From positions 32,825-96,824 of the forward strand of contig NZ_LASA01000121.1 of assembly GCF_001562015.1 (NCBI RefSeq): DNA of 64,000 nucleotides, given 5' to 3'. Shown piece by piece: positions 47,459-55,732 of the stretch. A model generated the notes under the pieces. That model did not search any database. It saw nothing but the letters and a program-made list of their open reading frames with translations, and was not told where the DNA came from. Numbering within the stretch: the first letter of the stretch is position 1; every line of letters starts with the position of its first letter. Both the position numbers and the translations under genes were made by a program. Origin of the DNA: Endozoicomonas arenosclerae. Its GTDB lineage: Bacteria; Pseudomonadota; Gammaproteobacteria; Pseudomonadales; Endozoicomonadaceae.

Positions 47459-48613
47459 ATGAAAACCATTCACTGGCTGGGTGCCGGCTTATCCTCTCTG
47501 CCGGGCATCCTAAAAATCGCTCAATCCCATCACACCATTGTACTCTGGAACAGAACACTGGAAAAAGCTGAACAGGCTGTAACTCATCTGGGGATAAACA
47601 TTCCTGTTAAACAGCTGGATTGGCCCACTCTGGAGAAAACCATTCAACCGGGCGACATTGTGGTGTCCATGCTCCCAGCTACCTTACACGTTCAAGTCGC
47701 AGAACTTTGCCTGGGCCATAAAGCCCATTTCATTTCCAGCAGCTACATATCCCCCCAAATGCAGGCAATGGATGCCAGAGCCAAAGAAGCAAATCTGAGT
47801 TTTGTTAATGAGGTAGGACTCGACCCCGGACTGGATCATTTGTTTGCCCATGCACTGGTTGAACAATACAAAAACTCCGATGTCTTCAGCCCAGACAACC
47901 AGCATGCGTTTCGTTCCTATTGTGGTGGGTTTCCCAAGCACGCCAACGATTTTAAATACAAGTTTTCCTGGTCACCCCTCGGTGTTCTAAAGGCTCTTAA
48001 ATCACCTGCTCAGTGGATTGCCAAAAACAAGATTCAGCAAACTGAGAAGCCCTGGAAAGCACTGACTGATTATGCATTTAAACGGGCAGATGGCAGTGAG
48101 GAAGTTTTTCAGGCTTACCCCAACAGGGACTCAGTACCTTTCTTAAAGCAGTATGGCTTTGCCGAAGACTGGACTGTTCAAGAGTTCGTTCGCGGAACAC
48201 TGCGTCTTAATGGTTGGTCAGAAGCCTGGTCATCACTTTTCGAGAAGGTTGACACCCTGAAAGGTGATAAAGGAATGGAAGAACTGGCCAGTATCAGTGA
48301 TGAGTTATGGGAAAAGTACCAGTATGAGCCAGGTGAACCGGACCGTGTTGTTCTGTCTGTGGAGCTGGAAGTGAAAAACTCCACGGGTGAAACCACTCTG
48401 TTCAAACAAAGTTACGGCGTTGATGAAGCAGGGAATGAACGAGGCTCCGCAATGGCAAGACTGGTCTCACTCACCGTCGCCCTGGCTGCAGAGTCTTTAC
48501 TGGCAAATAAACTGGCCACTGGAGTCACTGCCGCTCCCCATGACCCCAAGCTGGTTAAAAGCTGGCTGGATCAGATGTCTGATATGGGCGAGCATATTTT
48601 TGTGCATGTCTAA
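47459..48613 (+). CDS. Saccharopine dehydrogenase, L-glutamate-forming (LYS9/AASS C-terminal type)
   Basis: The start ATG 47459 lies 1 bp after the preceding stop; a longer upstream frame is an overlap artefact. The 384-residue protein has an N-terminal Rossmann fold (IHWLGAGLSSLPGILKIA), then VSMLPATLHVQVAELCL and SSSYISPQM, and the hallmark NEVGLDPGLDHLFA. It oxidises saccharopine to glutamate and aminoadipate semialdehyde. With the gene before it, this forms a bacterial version of the animal AASS activity as two coupled genes. Confidence 0.92.
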   Translation: MKTIHWLGAGLSSLPGILKIAQSHHTIVLWNRTLEKAEQAVTHLGINIPVKQLDWPTLEKTIQPGDIVVSMLPATLHVQVAELCLGHKAHFISSSYISPQMQAMDARAKEANLSFVNEVGLDPGLDHLFAHALVEQYKNSDVFSPDNQHAFRSYCGGFPKHANDFKYKFSWSPLGVLKALKSPAQWIAKNKIQQTEKPWKALTDYAFKRADGSEEVFQAYPNRDSVPFLKQYGFAEDWTVQEFVRGTLRLNGWSEAWSSLFEKVDTLKGDKGMEELASISDELWEKYQYEPGEPDRVVLSVELEVKNSTGETTLFKQSYGVDEAGNERGSAMARLVSLTVALAAESLLANKLATGVTAAPHDPKLVKSWLDQMSDMGEHIFVHV

Positions 48614-48879
48614 TCAACACAGAGAGCCTATGGGTGCCATTAGGACAGAAATAGCTATTTTGAAGGTCAATTTTGGCCCAGCTCACAATGGTACCCATTT
48701 CTATAACCAGGAGGTATGTCAGAAAGGAGCACTCACTTAAGAAATGGAGCCGACAACAGACCGGGGCTAACTTGGCATAAAATATATTTCTCAATCCAAC
48801 CTCTGGGCTTTCTCAGTAGTTGGGAAGTTTGATCAAAGTAATAACACTGGCAGCCACTCCCTTATCATTAAGGTGTCCA

Positions 48880-49618
48880 ATGACCGACCAGCAGCCGTCT
48901 CAGAAAACTGCGAGCCCAAACTTGTTACAGGCCATCCGCGATGTTGTAGCAGAGGCTCGCCAAAGCCTGCAGCGCACCGTTAATCATACAATGGTTCAGG
49001 CATACTGGGAGGTGGGACGGCTGATCGTTGAGGATGAGCAACAAGGTAATTCCCGCGCTGAATATGGCAAGCTGCTGCTGCAAACTCTTTCGAAGCAGTT
49101 AACGAAGGAGTTTGGCCGTGGATTTGATGTACGTAACCTGCGCAATATGCGAGCGTTTTATCTGACCTTTCCAAAACGGAACGCACTGCGTACCGAATTG
49201 AGCTGGACACATTACCGCCGCCTGACTCGTATTGACAATCCTCTATACCTCAGTAGGACTTAAGGCGATTTCAGTCTGTAGCTCAGGAAAAGCAGTAGTT
49301 CATTTGCAAAGGAGATCACGATTTTCAGCTTGACCTGATCTTTAAAATTTCAAATTGAATTGCTTTCTTCTGATCGACGTAAAAATTGGTAAACTCAGCT
49401 CTCAGGATGTAAAGCAGATGGAAACTTTTATTCGAATCCACGTCCAGTACCGTAAATATTATGACGATAACTCACCATCGTCCTGATACTTTGCAACTAA
49501 AAAGTGAAGCAATGAAAAAAACTCAGTGCTAACGGACAGTTTACAGCTATTTGCCTCCAAAGGTCTCCATTACCAGCTCAACGAGCAGGAGCTACAGGAA
49601 CAAATACAGCCTGAGTGA
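48880..49618 (+). pseudogene. Decayed YhcG/DUF1016-type nuclease gene
   Basis: The intact N-terminal part (MTDQQPSQ start) has the DUF1016 pattern MVQAYWEVGRLIVEDEQQG, GRGFDVRNLRNMRAFYL and LSWTHYRRLTRIDNP. Family homology then stops at about 49245. It resumes at about 49312 in another register (GDHDFQLDLIF; then NFKLNCFLLIDV and VKQMETFIRI; then DSLQLFASKGLHYQLNEQEL), with stops and frameshifts. The missing middle is replaced by about 60 bp resembling an insertion-sequence end. Intact relatives are PD-(D/E)XK nucleases linked to restriction or toxin systems. Confidence 0.8.
49254..49310. mobile_element. IS/MITE end remnant inside the YhcG relic
   Basis: GGACTTAAGGCGATTTCAG and the following CTGTAGCTCAGGAAAAGCAG align with GAACTTAAGACGATTTCAG plus CCGTAGTTCCAGAAAGAGTAG at the left end of the MITE at 51580. 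It sits exactly where the YhcG-like coding homology breaks. The outer tip of the terminal repeat is missing or degraded. Confidence 0.5.
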
Positions 49619-49774
49619 TTACTGTTGGATAAAATAGGAAACAGAGGAGTGAACCTTTCGGATTCTACGGCAGGTTCTGCAGGAGTTTATGACGTTGACA
49701 GAAAAGCCATGTAAAAAAGATGATAGGCTTATGAAAAAGACACCATCAATTGTAACGATTATGGGAGCAGCACA

Positions 49775-50959
49775 GTGAAGCTTGAATCCCTATCTATAAA
49801 GAACTATCGGGTTTTTCAGGATGTTCTGATTCGTAACATGCCTGGCCTATGTGTTTTTGTGGGTGCCAATGGCAGCGGTAAAAGCACTCTCTTTGATGTG
49901 TTCGGCTTTCTGAAAGACGCTCTGGCTGGCAATGTCCGAACGGCTCTTCAGAAACGAGGCGGCTTCAGAGAAGTAGTTACCCGAGGCTGTATTGATCAGC
50001 CAATTGTATTTACCCTTCAGTTTCGACTTGCTATCAGTGGAGTCGAACGGCTGGTTACCTATCTGTTGGAAATAAAGCTGGTTAGCAATCGTCCAGTTAT
50101 TACCAGAGAGATTTTACGTTACAAACGAGGAAGCTACGGCTCGCCCTATCATTTTCTAGATTTTAGTAACGGCTCAGGCTACGCCATCCTCAATGAAGAA
50201 GACTTCAACAAGAAAGACTCTGAACTTGATCGAGAAGAGCAGACGCTGGACAGCCCGGATATTCTAGCCGTGAAAGGATTAGGTCAATTTCAGCGCTTTA
50301 AGGCTGCCAGTGCATTTAGACAACTGATAGAACATTGGCATGTCTCAGACTTCCATATTAGTGAGGCTCGAATCACCAATGATGCAGGGTATGCCGAACA
50401 TCTCTCTTCCCGTGGGGATAATACAGCATTAGTTGCACAATACCTCTTTGAGCAACATCCAGATATTTTTAACCGGGTACTGGAAAAAATGAAACAGAGG
50501 GTTCCCGGTGTGGAAGGCGTTAAGGCGGTGGAAACCGACGATGGTCGGATTGTCCTCAAATTTCAAGATGGCAGCTTTAAAGATCCATTTATCGCTCGGT
50601 ATGTTTCTGACGGCACAATAAAGATGTTTGCCTATCTACTGCTGCTGAATGACCCTTCCCCTCATCCATTGTTATGCGTGGAAGAGCCAGAAAATCAGCT
50701 TTATCCAAGCCTTATGCCTGAGCTAGCTGAAGAATTCAGGGAATACTCAGATCGGGGAGGCCAAGTGATGGTGACCAGTCACTCCCCGGATATGCTTAAT
50801 AATATAGAGCTTGATGAAATTTTCTGGCTGAAAAAAGAAGAAGGTGTCACCAACATTGAACGCGCCTCCGATAATTCTCTGCTAGCTAGCCTGGTCAAGG
50901 GCGGAGATTTACCAGGCGCTCTCTGGAAGCAAGGACTATTTGAAGGGGTGAATCCCTGA
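49775..50959 (+). CDS. AAA family ATPase (OLD/RloA-like), partner of DUF4276 protein
   Basis: The 394-residue ATPase starts MKLESLSIKNYRVFQDVLI. It has Walker A GANGSGKST, a long central insertion, Walker B LLCVEEPENQLYPSL and the switch TSHSPDML, the layout of SMC/OLD-like AAA_21 proteins. It overlaps the next gene by one base, so the two products are surely partners. ATPase plus TOPRIM-like partner is a recurring pattern in anti-phage systems, but the target is unknown. The locus is set among mobile-element remnants. Confidence 0.88.
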   Translation: MKLESLSIKNYRVFQDVLIRNMPGLCVFVGANGSGKSTLFDVFGFLKDALAGNVRTALQKRGGFREVVTRGCIDQPIVFTLQFRLAISGVERLVTYLLEIKLVSNRPVITREILRYKRGSYGSPYHFLDFSNGSGYAILNEEDFNKKDSELDREEQTLDSPDILAVKGLGQFQRFKAASAFRQLIEHWHVSDFHISEARITNDAGYAEHLSSRGDNTALVAQYLFEQHPDIFNRVLEKMKQRVPGVEGVKAVETDDGRIVLKFQDGSFKDPFIARYVSDGTIKMFAYLLLLNDPSPHPLLCVEEPENQLYPSLMPELAEEFREYSDRGGQVMVTSHSPDMLNNIELDEIFWLKKEEGVTNIERASDNSLLASLVKGGDLPGALWKQGLFEGVNP

Positions 50960-51525
50960 TGTTTCAGCTGGTGTTTATGCTGGAAGAGCCTTCTGCAAAG
51001 ATTCTGCTGGAAAGCTTATTACCCAGAGTGCTACCCCCAAACGTTTCATTTCTTTGTATTGCCCATGAGGGAAAACAGGATTTAGAAAAGTCTATTCCTA
51101 TCAAACTGAAGCATTGGAATGTTCCAAATAGCTGGTTTGTGGTGATTCGTGATAAGGATCAGAGCAATTGCATACAACTAAAACAACGCTTGAAAAAACT
51201 GTGTGAAGACAATGATCGACCTGAAACCCTGATTCGTATTGCAGTGCATGAACTGGAGAGCTGGTTTTTAGGTGATCTGACGGCTGTTGGTACTGCTTTT
51301 GATCTGCCCAAGCTGGCTAGCAAGCAGCAAAGTAAAAAATTCAGAAACCCAGATGCTCTGGCCAATGCCCAGGAAGAGCTGAAAAGATTGGTGAAGGGTT
51401 ATCAGAAAATGGCTGGGGCTCGAAAAATCTCTCCACACCTTTCTCTCGACGCCAACACTTCTGAAAGCTTTCACCATCTATTAAGTGGATTGGAGGCATA
51501 TCTAAAGCAGATTAGGGCAACCTGA
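50959..51525 (+). CDS. DUF4276 (TOPRIM-like) protein
   Basis: The 188-residue product matches the DUF4276 pattern. An N-terminal acidic site lies in VFMLEEPSAKILLESLLP, followed by FVVIRDKDQSN (Asp-x-Asp, as in TOPRIM folds) and VHELESWFLGD. The predicted fold suggests metal-dependent nucleic acid cleavage, by family inference. Its ATG overlaps the stop of the ATPase gene, so translation is coupled. Confidence 0.85.
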   Translation: MFQLVFMLEEPSAKILLESLLPRVLPPNVSFLCIAHEGKQDLEKSIPIKLKHWNVPNSWFVVIRDKDQSNCIQLKQRLKKLCEDNDRPETLIRIAVHELESWFLGDLTAVGTAFDLPKLASKQQSKKFRNPDALANAQEELKRLVKGYQKMAGARKISPHLSLDANTSESFHHLLSGLEAYLKQIRAT

Positions 51526-51579
51526 TGCAGGCTCTACCGGATTTATCTATGAAGCTCACAAAGGAAAGTCTTATGCTAG

Positions 51580-51740
51580 GAGCCTGTCGAACTTAAGACG
51601 ATTTCAGCCGTAGTTCCAGAAAGAGTAGCCAGATTTTCCGATGCATTTGCTTAAATAGTCCAGCTATTCGCACAAATCGATCGAAAGATCTGACTCGCTC
51701 CACTGAAATTCATACTCAAAAACATAAGTCCGACAGACTG
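51580..51740. mobile_element. 161-bp MITE with CTAG target duplication
   Basis: Imperfect terminal inverted repeats GAGCCTGTCGAACTTAAG (left) and CATAAGTCCGACAGACTG (right) bound a 161-bp sequence without an ORF. The tetranucleotide CTAG directly flanks it on both sides (51576-51579 and 51741-51744), as a target-site duplication would. The same terminal sequence, also next to CTAG, starts the insertion sequence at 63757, which may mobilise this element. Confidence 0.8.
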
Positions 51741-51804
51741 CTAGCAAAGCAATTTCAAGCACATCAGATAAAATGAATTTTAAGAAAAACTGCGCCCTAT
51801 AAAC

Positions 51805-51838
51805 AAAAAAAGCCTGAAGCGATATCACTTCAGGCTTT
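51805..51838 (-). terminator. Rho-independent terminator of tRNA-Arg
   Basis: On the reverse strand the stem AGCCTGAAG/CTTCAGGCT with an 8-nt loop is followed by a T-run. It starts about 10 nt past the CCA end of tRNA-Arg. Confidence 0.9.
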
Positions 51839-51844
51839 CATATA

Positions 51845-51921
51845 TGGCGCTCCCTAGAGGATTCGAACCTCTGACCTGCCCCTTAGGAGGGGGCCGCGCT
51901 ATCCAGCTGTGCCAAGGGAGC
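51845..51921 (-). tRNA. tRNA-Arg (anticodon CCT)
   Basis: The reverse strand folds into a cloverleaf with acceptor GCTCCCT/AGGGAGC and encoded CCA. The anticodon stem GCCCC/GGGGC encloses the loop CTCCTAA, and the T-arm is AGAGGTTCGAATCCTCT. The anticodon CCT reads AGG, so this is a rare-codon arginine tRNA. Such tRNAs are common integration sites. The MITE and the defence-like genes lie just downstream of its 3' end, but I saw no att duplication. Confidence 0.95.
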
Positions 51922-52091
51922 ATAGAAAAGCCAGCGGGTGGATATCTCCGGCTGGCTTGCTTTGCATTCTAACGAAACAATGTAAATTTTCCAAGAATTA
52001 AAGTCGCTCTACGCACTGCCCGGTGTTAAACCACTATGAGTCGGTTTATGGATGAATACGATCAGCTGCTTTTATCTTTGCTCTTACTCGC

Positions 52092-52283
52092 TCAGGACTG
52101 TTTTTCGTTCAGAGCTTTTTCCAGTGTGCTTTCAAAGGCCATCAGTTTATCGGCCACTCTGGCACTGTCTACCTTCAGTTCTCCGGCAAGGTAGGCCTTT
52201 CTGAGAGCCATAAGGCGCTCCTCAGTGTTACGGCTGGGGATACTTGTACGAGTTTCTGCTTCGGTCTTTCGGCTATCTTCCAT
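52092..52283 (-). CDS. Small FlgM-like protein
   Basis: A strong AGGAGG precedes the ATG. The 63-residue product has a polar, probably disordered N-terminal half and a C-terminal segment LRKAYLAGELKVDSARVADK. That segment follows the FlgM pattern (GELK-D-x3-IAD-L) of the helices that bind sigma-28. It is shorter than typical FlgM. It may be an anti-sigma-28 factor or a relative that binds another regulator. No flagellar genes are in the window. Confidence 0.7.
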   Translation of the reverse strand: MEDSRKTEAETRTSIPSRNTEERLMALRKAYLAGELKVDSARVADKLMAFESTLEKALNEKQS

Positions 52284-52399
52284 GATTCCTCCTGATCGCT
52301 AAGCAACAGATATTCTCACAGGATATTTTCTGGTTCCAGAGTCAATATCCGGTTTTTTACCACTCAGGTTTCATGCCAAACTCAATATTTAATGCATCG

Positions 52400-53305
52400 T
52401 CAGAGACTTACCAGAATCAAGCCCGAAATAATAAATCCGGTTCCGAGCCATTTTTGTGACGAAGCTCTCTCTCCCAATAAAAACACACCCATCAATACTC
52501 CCACGGGAATACTGGTTTGTCTCAGCGCCACTATCAGGCTGACATTCTCTGAGAAAGCCATGGCTGCCAGTACCAGTGAATAGGTACCGTACATGGCAAA
52601 GCCGGTCATCAGCAAAGAATTTCTATGATTCACCAGCAGGTGGGCAATCTCTTTCCGATGCGCTCTGGATGGCAATGAAACAACCATCAACCAGAAGCTG
52701 GTTGAAACAGCCTGTAACACCATGTACAAAATCGCTGTTTTAAAAGCGCTGCCCTCAACCGGCCAGAGCTCCCTCATTAGTGCCAGGGCATGGCTGTCCG
52801 TGACTGAGTAACCGGTAATGCCCAAAGCAGCCAGACTCGCAAAGCCTGAAGCTGGATTAAGGTAATGGGATAGTTTGAAGTCACTCCAGCGCCACATAGG
52901 CAAGAACAGACATCCTGAAACAATCAGGACAAAGGCTAACCACTTTTCCAAAGACAGTTCAGCCCCCTGACCCAGAATGCTGACAACGGGAGGGACCAGC
53001 AAAACAGGCAGAGCTCTGGAAACAGGGTACATGATGGACATATCCCCGGATCGATAGGATTGCCCTAGAGCCAGCATGTATCCACCCTGAAAAAATCCTG
53101 TCAACAAGACCAAATGCCAGATTTGTTGCGTAATTTCGCCTAACCAGTCGATATAAAAGAGTAACAGGGGAAGGAAAACTAACATGCCAAGGACACCAGA
53201 GACGGCAAAACTGGCGGCAGAGGGCCTTGTTTTTTTACCCAGGCAGTTCCAGCCTGCATGCATAATGGACGATATCAACACCAGAATGATCGCCAGATTA
53301 TCCAA
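52400..53305 (-). CDS. EamA/DMT-family transporter
   Basis: The protein has ten hydrophobic helices in two EamA repeats (IILVLISSIMHAGWNCLGKK at the start; ENVSLIVALRQTSIPVGVLMG near the end). The best start is a TTG at 53305 with AGGAG upstream, giving 301 residues. Upstream GTG/ATG candidates at 53356 and 53338 lack ribosome-binding sites. It probably moves a metabolite across the inner membrane. The substrate is unknown. Confidence 0.85.
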   Translation of the reverse strand: MDNLAIILVLISSIMHAGWNCLGKKTRPSAASFAVSGVLGMLVFLPLLLFYIDWLGEITQQIWHLVLLTGFFQGGYMLALGQSYRSGDMSIMYPVSRALPVLLVPPVVSILGQGAELSLEKWLAFVLIVSGCLFLPMWRWSDFKLSHYLNPASGFASLAALGITGYSVTDSHALALMRELWPVEGSAFKTAILYMVLQAVSTSFWLMVVSLPSRAHRKEIAHLLVNHRNSLLMTGFAMYGTYSLVLAAMAFSENVSLIVALRQTSIPVGVLMGVFLLGERASSQKWLGTGFIISGLILVSL

Positions 53306-53423
53306 CTCTTTACTCCTGAAAAGGCGTGGCTTAATCATATATACACAGCCACGCAAGATCGTATCTTTTACACAAATGAGCCCAACAGGCTCAGTATTAA
53401 AGGCTTAGAAGACTTGACATTTT

Positions 53424-53437
53424 TTTGACCTGTCAAA
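53424..53437. promoter_or_regulatory. TTTGAC-CT-GTCAAA palindrome upstream of mlaA
   Basis: A perfect 6-bp inverted repeat with a 2-bp centre overlaps the AT-rich promoter region between the EamA gene and mlaA, close to TTGACA (53414-53419) and TATAAA (53441-53446). It may be an operator. No regulator can be named. Confidence 0.3.
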
Positions 53438-53557
53438 TGGTATAAATCAACACCCCTATTACCTATTTCACTTGGCCGTGAAATAATTCACACTATAAAG
53501 CTACACACACAATGATTTGAGCTAGTTTCAATAAACAAGGAAAGCGAGGACAGGAAT

Positions 53558-54280
53558 GTGACGCGCTCACTGGCTACAAACCCGATAATTGCACTAAAAA
53601 ATATGGTTAAAGTTATACCCGCCCTGCTGCTCGCCGGATTTGTTTCCAGTGCCTCAGCCGCTGTCGTGACCTACGATGACCCTTGGGAGAAGGCAAATCG
53701 GACTATCTTTGAGTTCAACGACACTCTGGATACGTATGCCCTGAAGCCTGTTGCCAAGGGCTATGATACCGTGACCCCCAAACCCATCCAGAATCTGGTT
53801 TCCAACTTTTTCTCGAATCTGGGCGAGATCCGCAATACTGCCAATGCACTGTTACAGTTTAAAGGTTCTGAAGCCCTGGCATCGATTGGTCGTTTCGGCA
53901 TCAACTCAACCGTGGGTATGCTGGGCATGGTTGATGTGGCCACCCCGCTGGGCATAGAGCAAAAGTACGAAGATTTTGGTTTGACGCTGGCCCACTGGGG
54001 TACACCATCCGGTCCTTATGTGGTTCTGCCACTGTTGGGTTCCAGAACCCTGCGTTCTGGCATTGGCTCTGTACCTGACTCTATGATGAACCTGCAGGGA
54101 CAGATTCAACCGGAACGAGACCAGTGGACAGCCAGAGGTGTCGACATTGTCAATACCCGCGCCTCCCTGCTCAGTTCTGAAGACCTGATCGTGGGTGACC
54201 GTTACACCTTTATCCGGGACGCTTATCTGCAACGTCGTGAATATCTGATCACCGGCCAGCTGCCTGAAGACGACTTCTGA
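53558..54280 (+). CDS. mlaA: MlaA (VacJ) family phospholipid-transport protein, no lipobox
   Basis: MlaA removes misplaced phospholipids from the outer leaflet of the outer membrane. The 240-residue product has the VacJ core: DPWEKANRTIFEFNDTLD, GYDTVTPKPIQNLVSNFFSN, LGIEQKYEDFGLTLAHWG and SGPYVVLPLLGS. The signal peptide ends SSASA|AVV with no Cys, so it would be cleaved by signal peptidase I and not lipidated, unlike the E. coli protein. The start is a GTG with AGGA upstream; ATG 53603 is an alternative. Confidence 0.9.
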   Translation: MTRSLATNPIIALKNMVKVIPALLLAGFVSSASAAVVTYDDPWEKANRTIFEFNDTLDTYALKPVAKGYDTVTPKPIQNLVSNFFSNLGEIRNTANALLQFKGSEALASIGRFGINSTVGMLGMVDVATPLGIEQKYEDFGLTLAHWGTPSGPYVVLPLLGSRTLRSGIGSVPDSMMNLQGQIQPERDQWTARGVDIVNTRASLLSSEDLIVGDRYTFIRDAYLQRREYLITGQLPEDDF

Positions 54281-54411
54281 CAAAGTCAATTTCCATGCTC
54301 CGGTCTGCAAGCTAACTCAAAGACTGGAGCGCATATTCCCGACCCTCTTTACTCTATGCGTGGCGGCCAGCCAAGTCTTGGCAAGCAACGGAATTGCAGG
54401 CTTTTCGCTTC

Positions 54412-54433
54412 CCCGGCTTGCAGCAGAGCCGGG
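54412..54433. other. GC-rich hairpin between mlaA and the RssB-like gene
   Basis: CCCGGCT (54412-54418) pairs with AGCCGGG (54427-54433) around TGCAGCAG. It may end the mlaA transcript. It lacks a T-run, so a different role is possible. Confidence 0.3.
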
Positions 54434-54559
54434 TTGAGAGTATGTTTCAACAGACCACAAAGCAATAATGGTTCAACGTCAGATGCACTCTGTTTTCCAT
54501 GGCGTAGATTTCCCTGACCCGAATCTGGATCTTACTCTCCAGCAGGCGGGTTTTTAAAT

Positions 54560-55732
54560 ATGGCCAGCAGTACCATTCTGGTCATTGATGATGACACCAT
54601 TGTCAGAGAAAGCATCGTAGCCTATCTCGAAGACAGCGGATTCGAGATCCTCCAGGCAGAAAACGGTGAAATGGGTCTTGCCGTTTTCAGAGAGACCCCG
54701 CCGGATATTATTCTCTGTGACCTTCGTATGCCAAAAATGGACGGTCTGGCCGTTCTTCGCAGCGTCCGTGAACTCTCCCCCGACACGCCTTTTATTGTGG
54801 TTTCCGGTGCCGGCGTCATGGCCGACGTAGTAGAAGCTTTGAGACTGGGCGCCAGCGACTACATCATCAAGCCTATAGTCGATCTGGAAGTGCTTGAGTA
54901 TGCCATTAACCGGGCGCTCGAAAATGCCCAGTTAACGTTGGAAAATCGCCGCTATCGTGAGAGCCTCGAAGAAGCCATACATTCGCTGGAAAACAATCTG
55001 CACCTGCTGCAGGAGGATCAGAAAGCAGGTCGACAGGTCCAGATGAAAATGCTCCCACAGGAGCCTCTGTCATTTGAACACTTTAAAGTGGATCACCAGA
55101 TCATTCCCTCGCTCTATCTCAGTGGCGACTTTGTTGATTATTTTGCCCTGAACGAACACAGTTTTGCCTTCTATCTGGCGGATGTTTCCGGGCACGGCGC
55201 ATCCTCAGCCTTCGTTACGGTTCTGCTGAAACACATGTCTATGAACCTGCTGCGGGAATACCAGTCCCATGGTGGCCGGGTCAGAGTAAAACCTTCACAT
55301 GTACTGAACTTCCTGAACCGAAGCCTGCTTGAAACGGGACTGGGCAAGCATGTTGCCGTCTTTGGCGGCGTTGTTGATACACGAGATCAAAAGCTGACCT
55401 ATGCCTTTGGTGGTCACTACCCTCTGCCTATTCTTTCAACTCCTGAAGAGACACGATGCATTGAAGGTCGCGGTCTGCCCGTGGGTCTGTTTGAAGACGC
55501 CACCTTCGAAGATGTAACAATTGACTTGCCGGAGCAATTTACCTTGACTATCCTGTCCGACGGTATTCTGGAGGTGCTGCCACAGCAGACGCTTCAGGAG
55601 AAGGAAGACTATTTGTTGTCTGTTATTAAAGAGGGAGCCGTCACCGTATCAGCGCTGACAGAAAAACTGGGGCTAAAAACCATCAAAGCGGCTCCGGACG
55701 ATGTGGCCATGCTGATCCTGGCTCGAAACTGA
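54560..55732 (+). CDS. RssB/HsbR-like response regulator with PP2C-type phosphatase domain
   Basis: The 390-residue protein has an N-terminal receiver (ILVIDDDTIVRESIVAYLED; phospho-Asp in IILCDLRMPKMDG). A coiled linker with KAGRQVQMKMLPQEP follows, then a SpoIIE/RsbU-like PP2C phosphatase (YLSGDFVDYFAL, FYLADVSGHGASSAFVTVL, ILSDGILEVL). The next gene encodes a STAS protein with no gap, the expected dephosphorylation target. The same mlaA/regulator/STAS order is known in Pseudomonas. It is a partner-switching output of a phosphorelay. Confidence 0.92.
   Translation: MASSTILVIDDDTIVRESIVAYLEDSGFEILQAENGEMGLAVFRETPPDIILCDLRMPKMDGLAVLRSVRELSPDTPFIVVSGAGVMADVVEALRLGASDYIIKPIVDLEVLEYAINRALENAQLTLENRRYRESLEEAIHSLENNLHLLQEDQKAGRQVQMKMLPQEPLSFEHFKVDHQIIPSLYLSGDFVDYFALNEHSFAFYLADVSGHGASSAFVTVLLKHMSMNLLREYQSHGGRVRVKPSHVLNFLNRSLLETGLGKHVAVFGGVVDTRDQKLTYAFGGHYPLPILSTPEETRCIEGRGLPVGLFEDATFEDVTIDLPEQFTLTILSDGILEVLPQQTLQEKEDYLLSVIKEGAVTVSALTEKLGLKTIKAAPDDVAMLILARN

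Noticed and set aside
48387..48740. 117-codon ORF over the end of the saccharopine dehydrogenase gene
   Set aside because: It starts inside the real gene in another frame and has no domain; its downstream part lies in non-coding sequence.
51845..51921. Integrated genomic island at tRNA-Arg
   Set aside because: No integrase gene and no repeated tRNA 3' end were found nearby, so only scattered mobile remnants are claimed.
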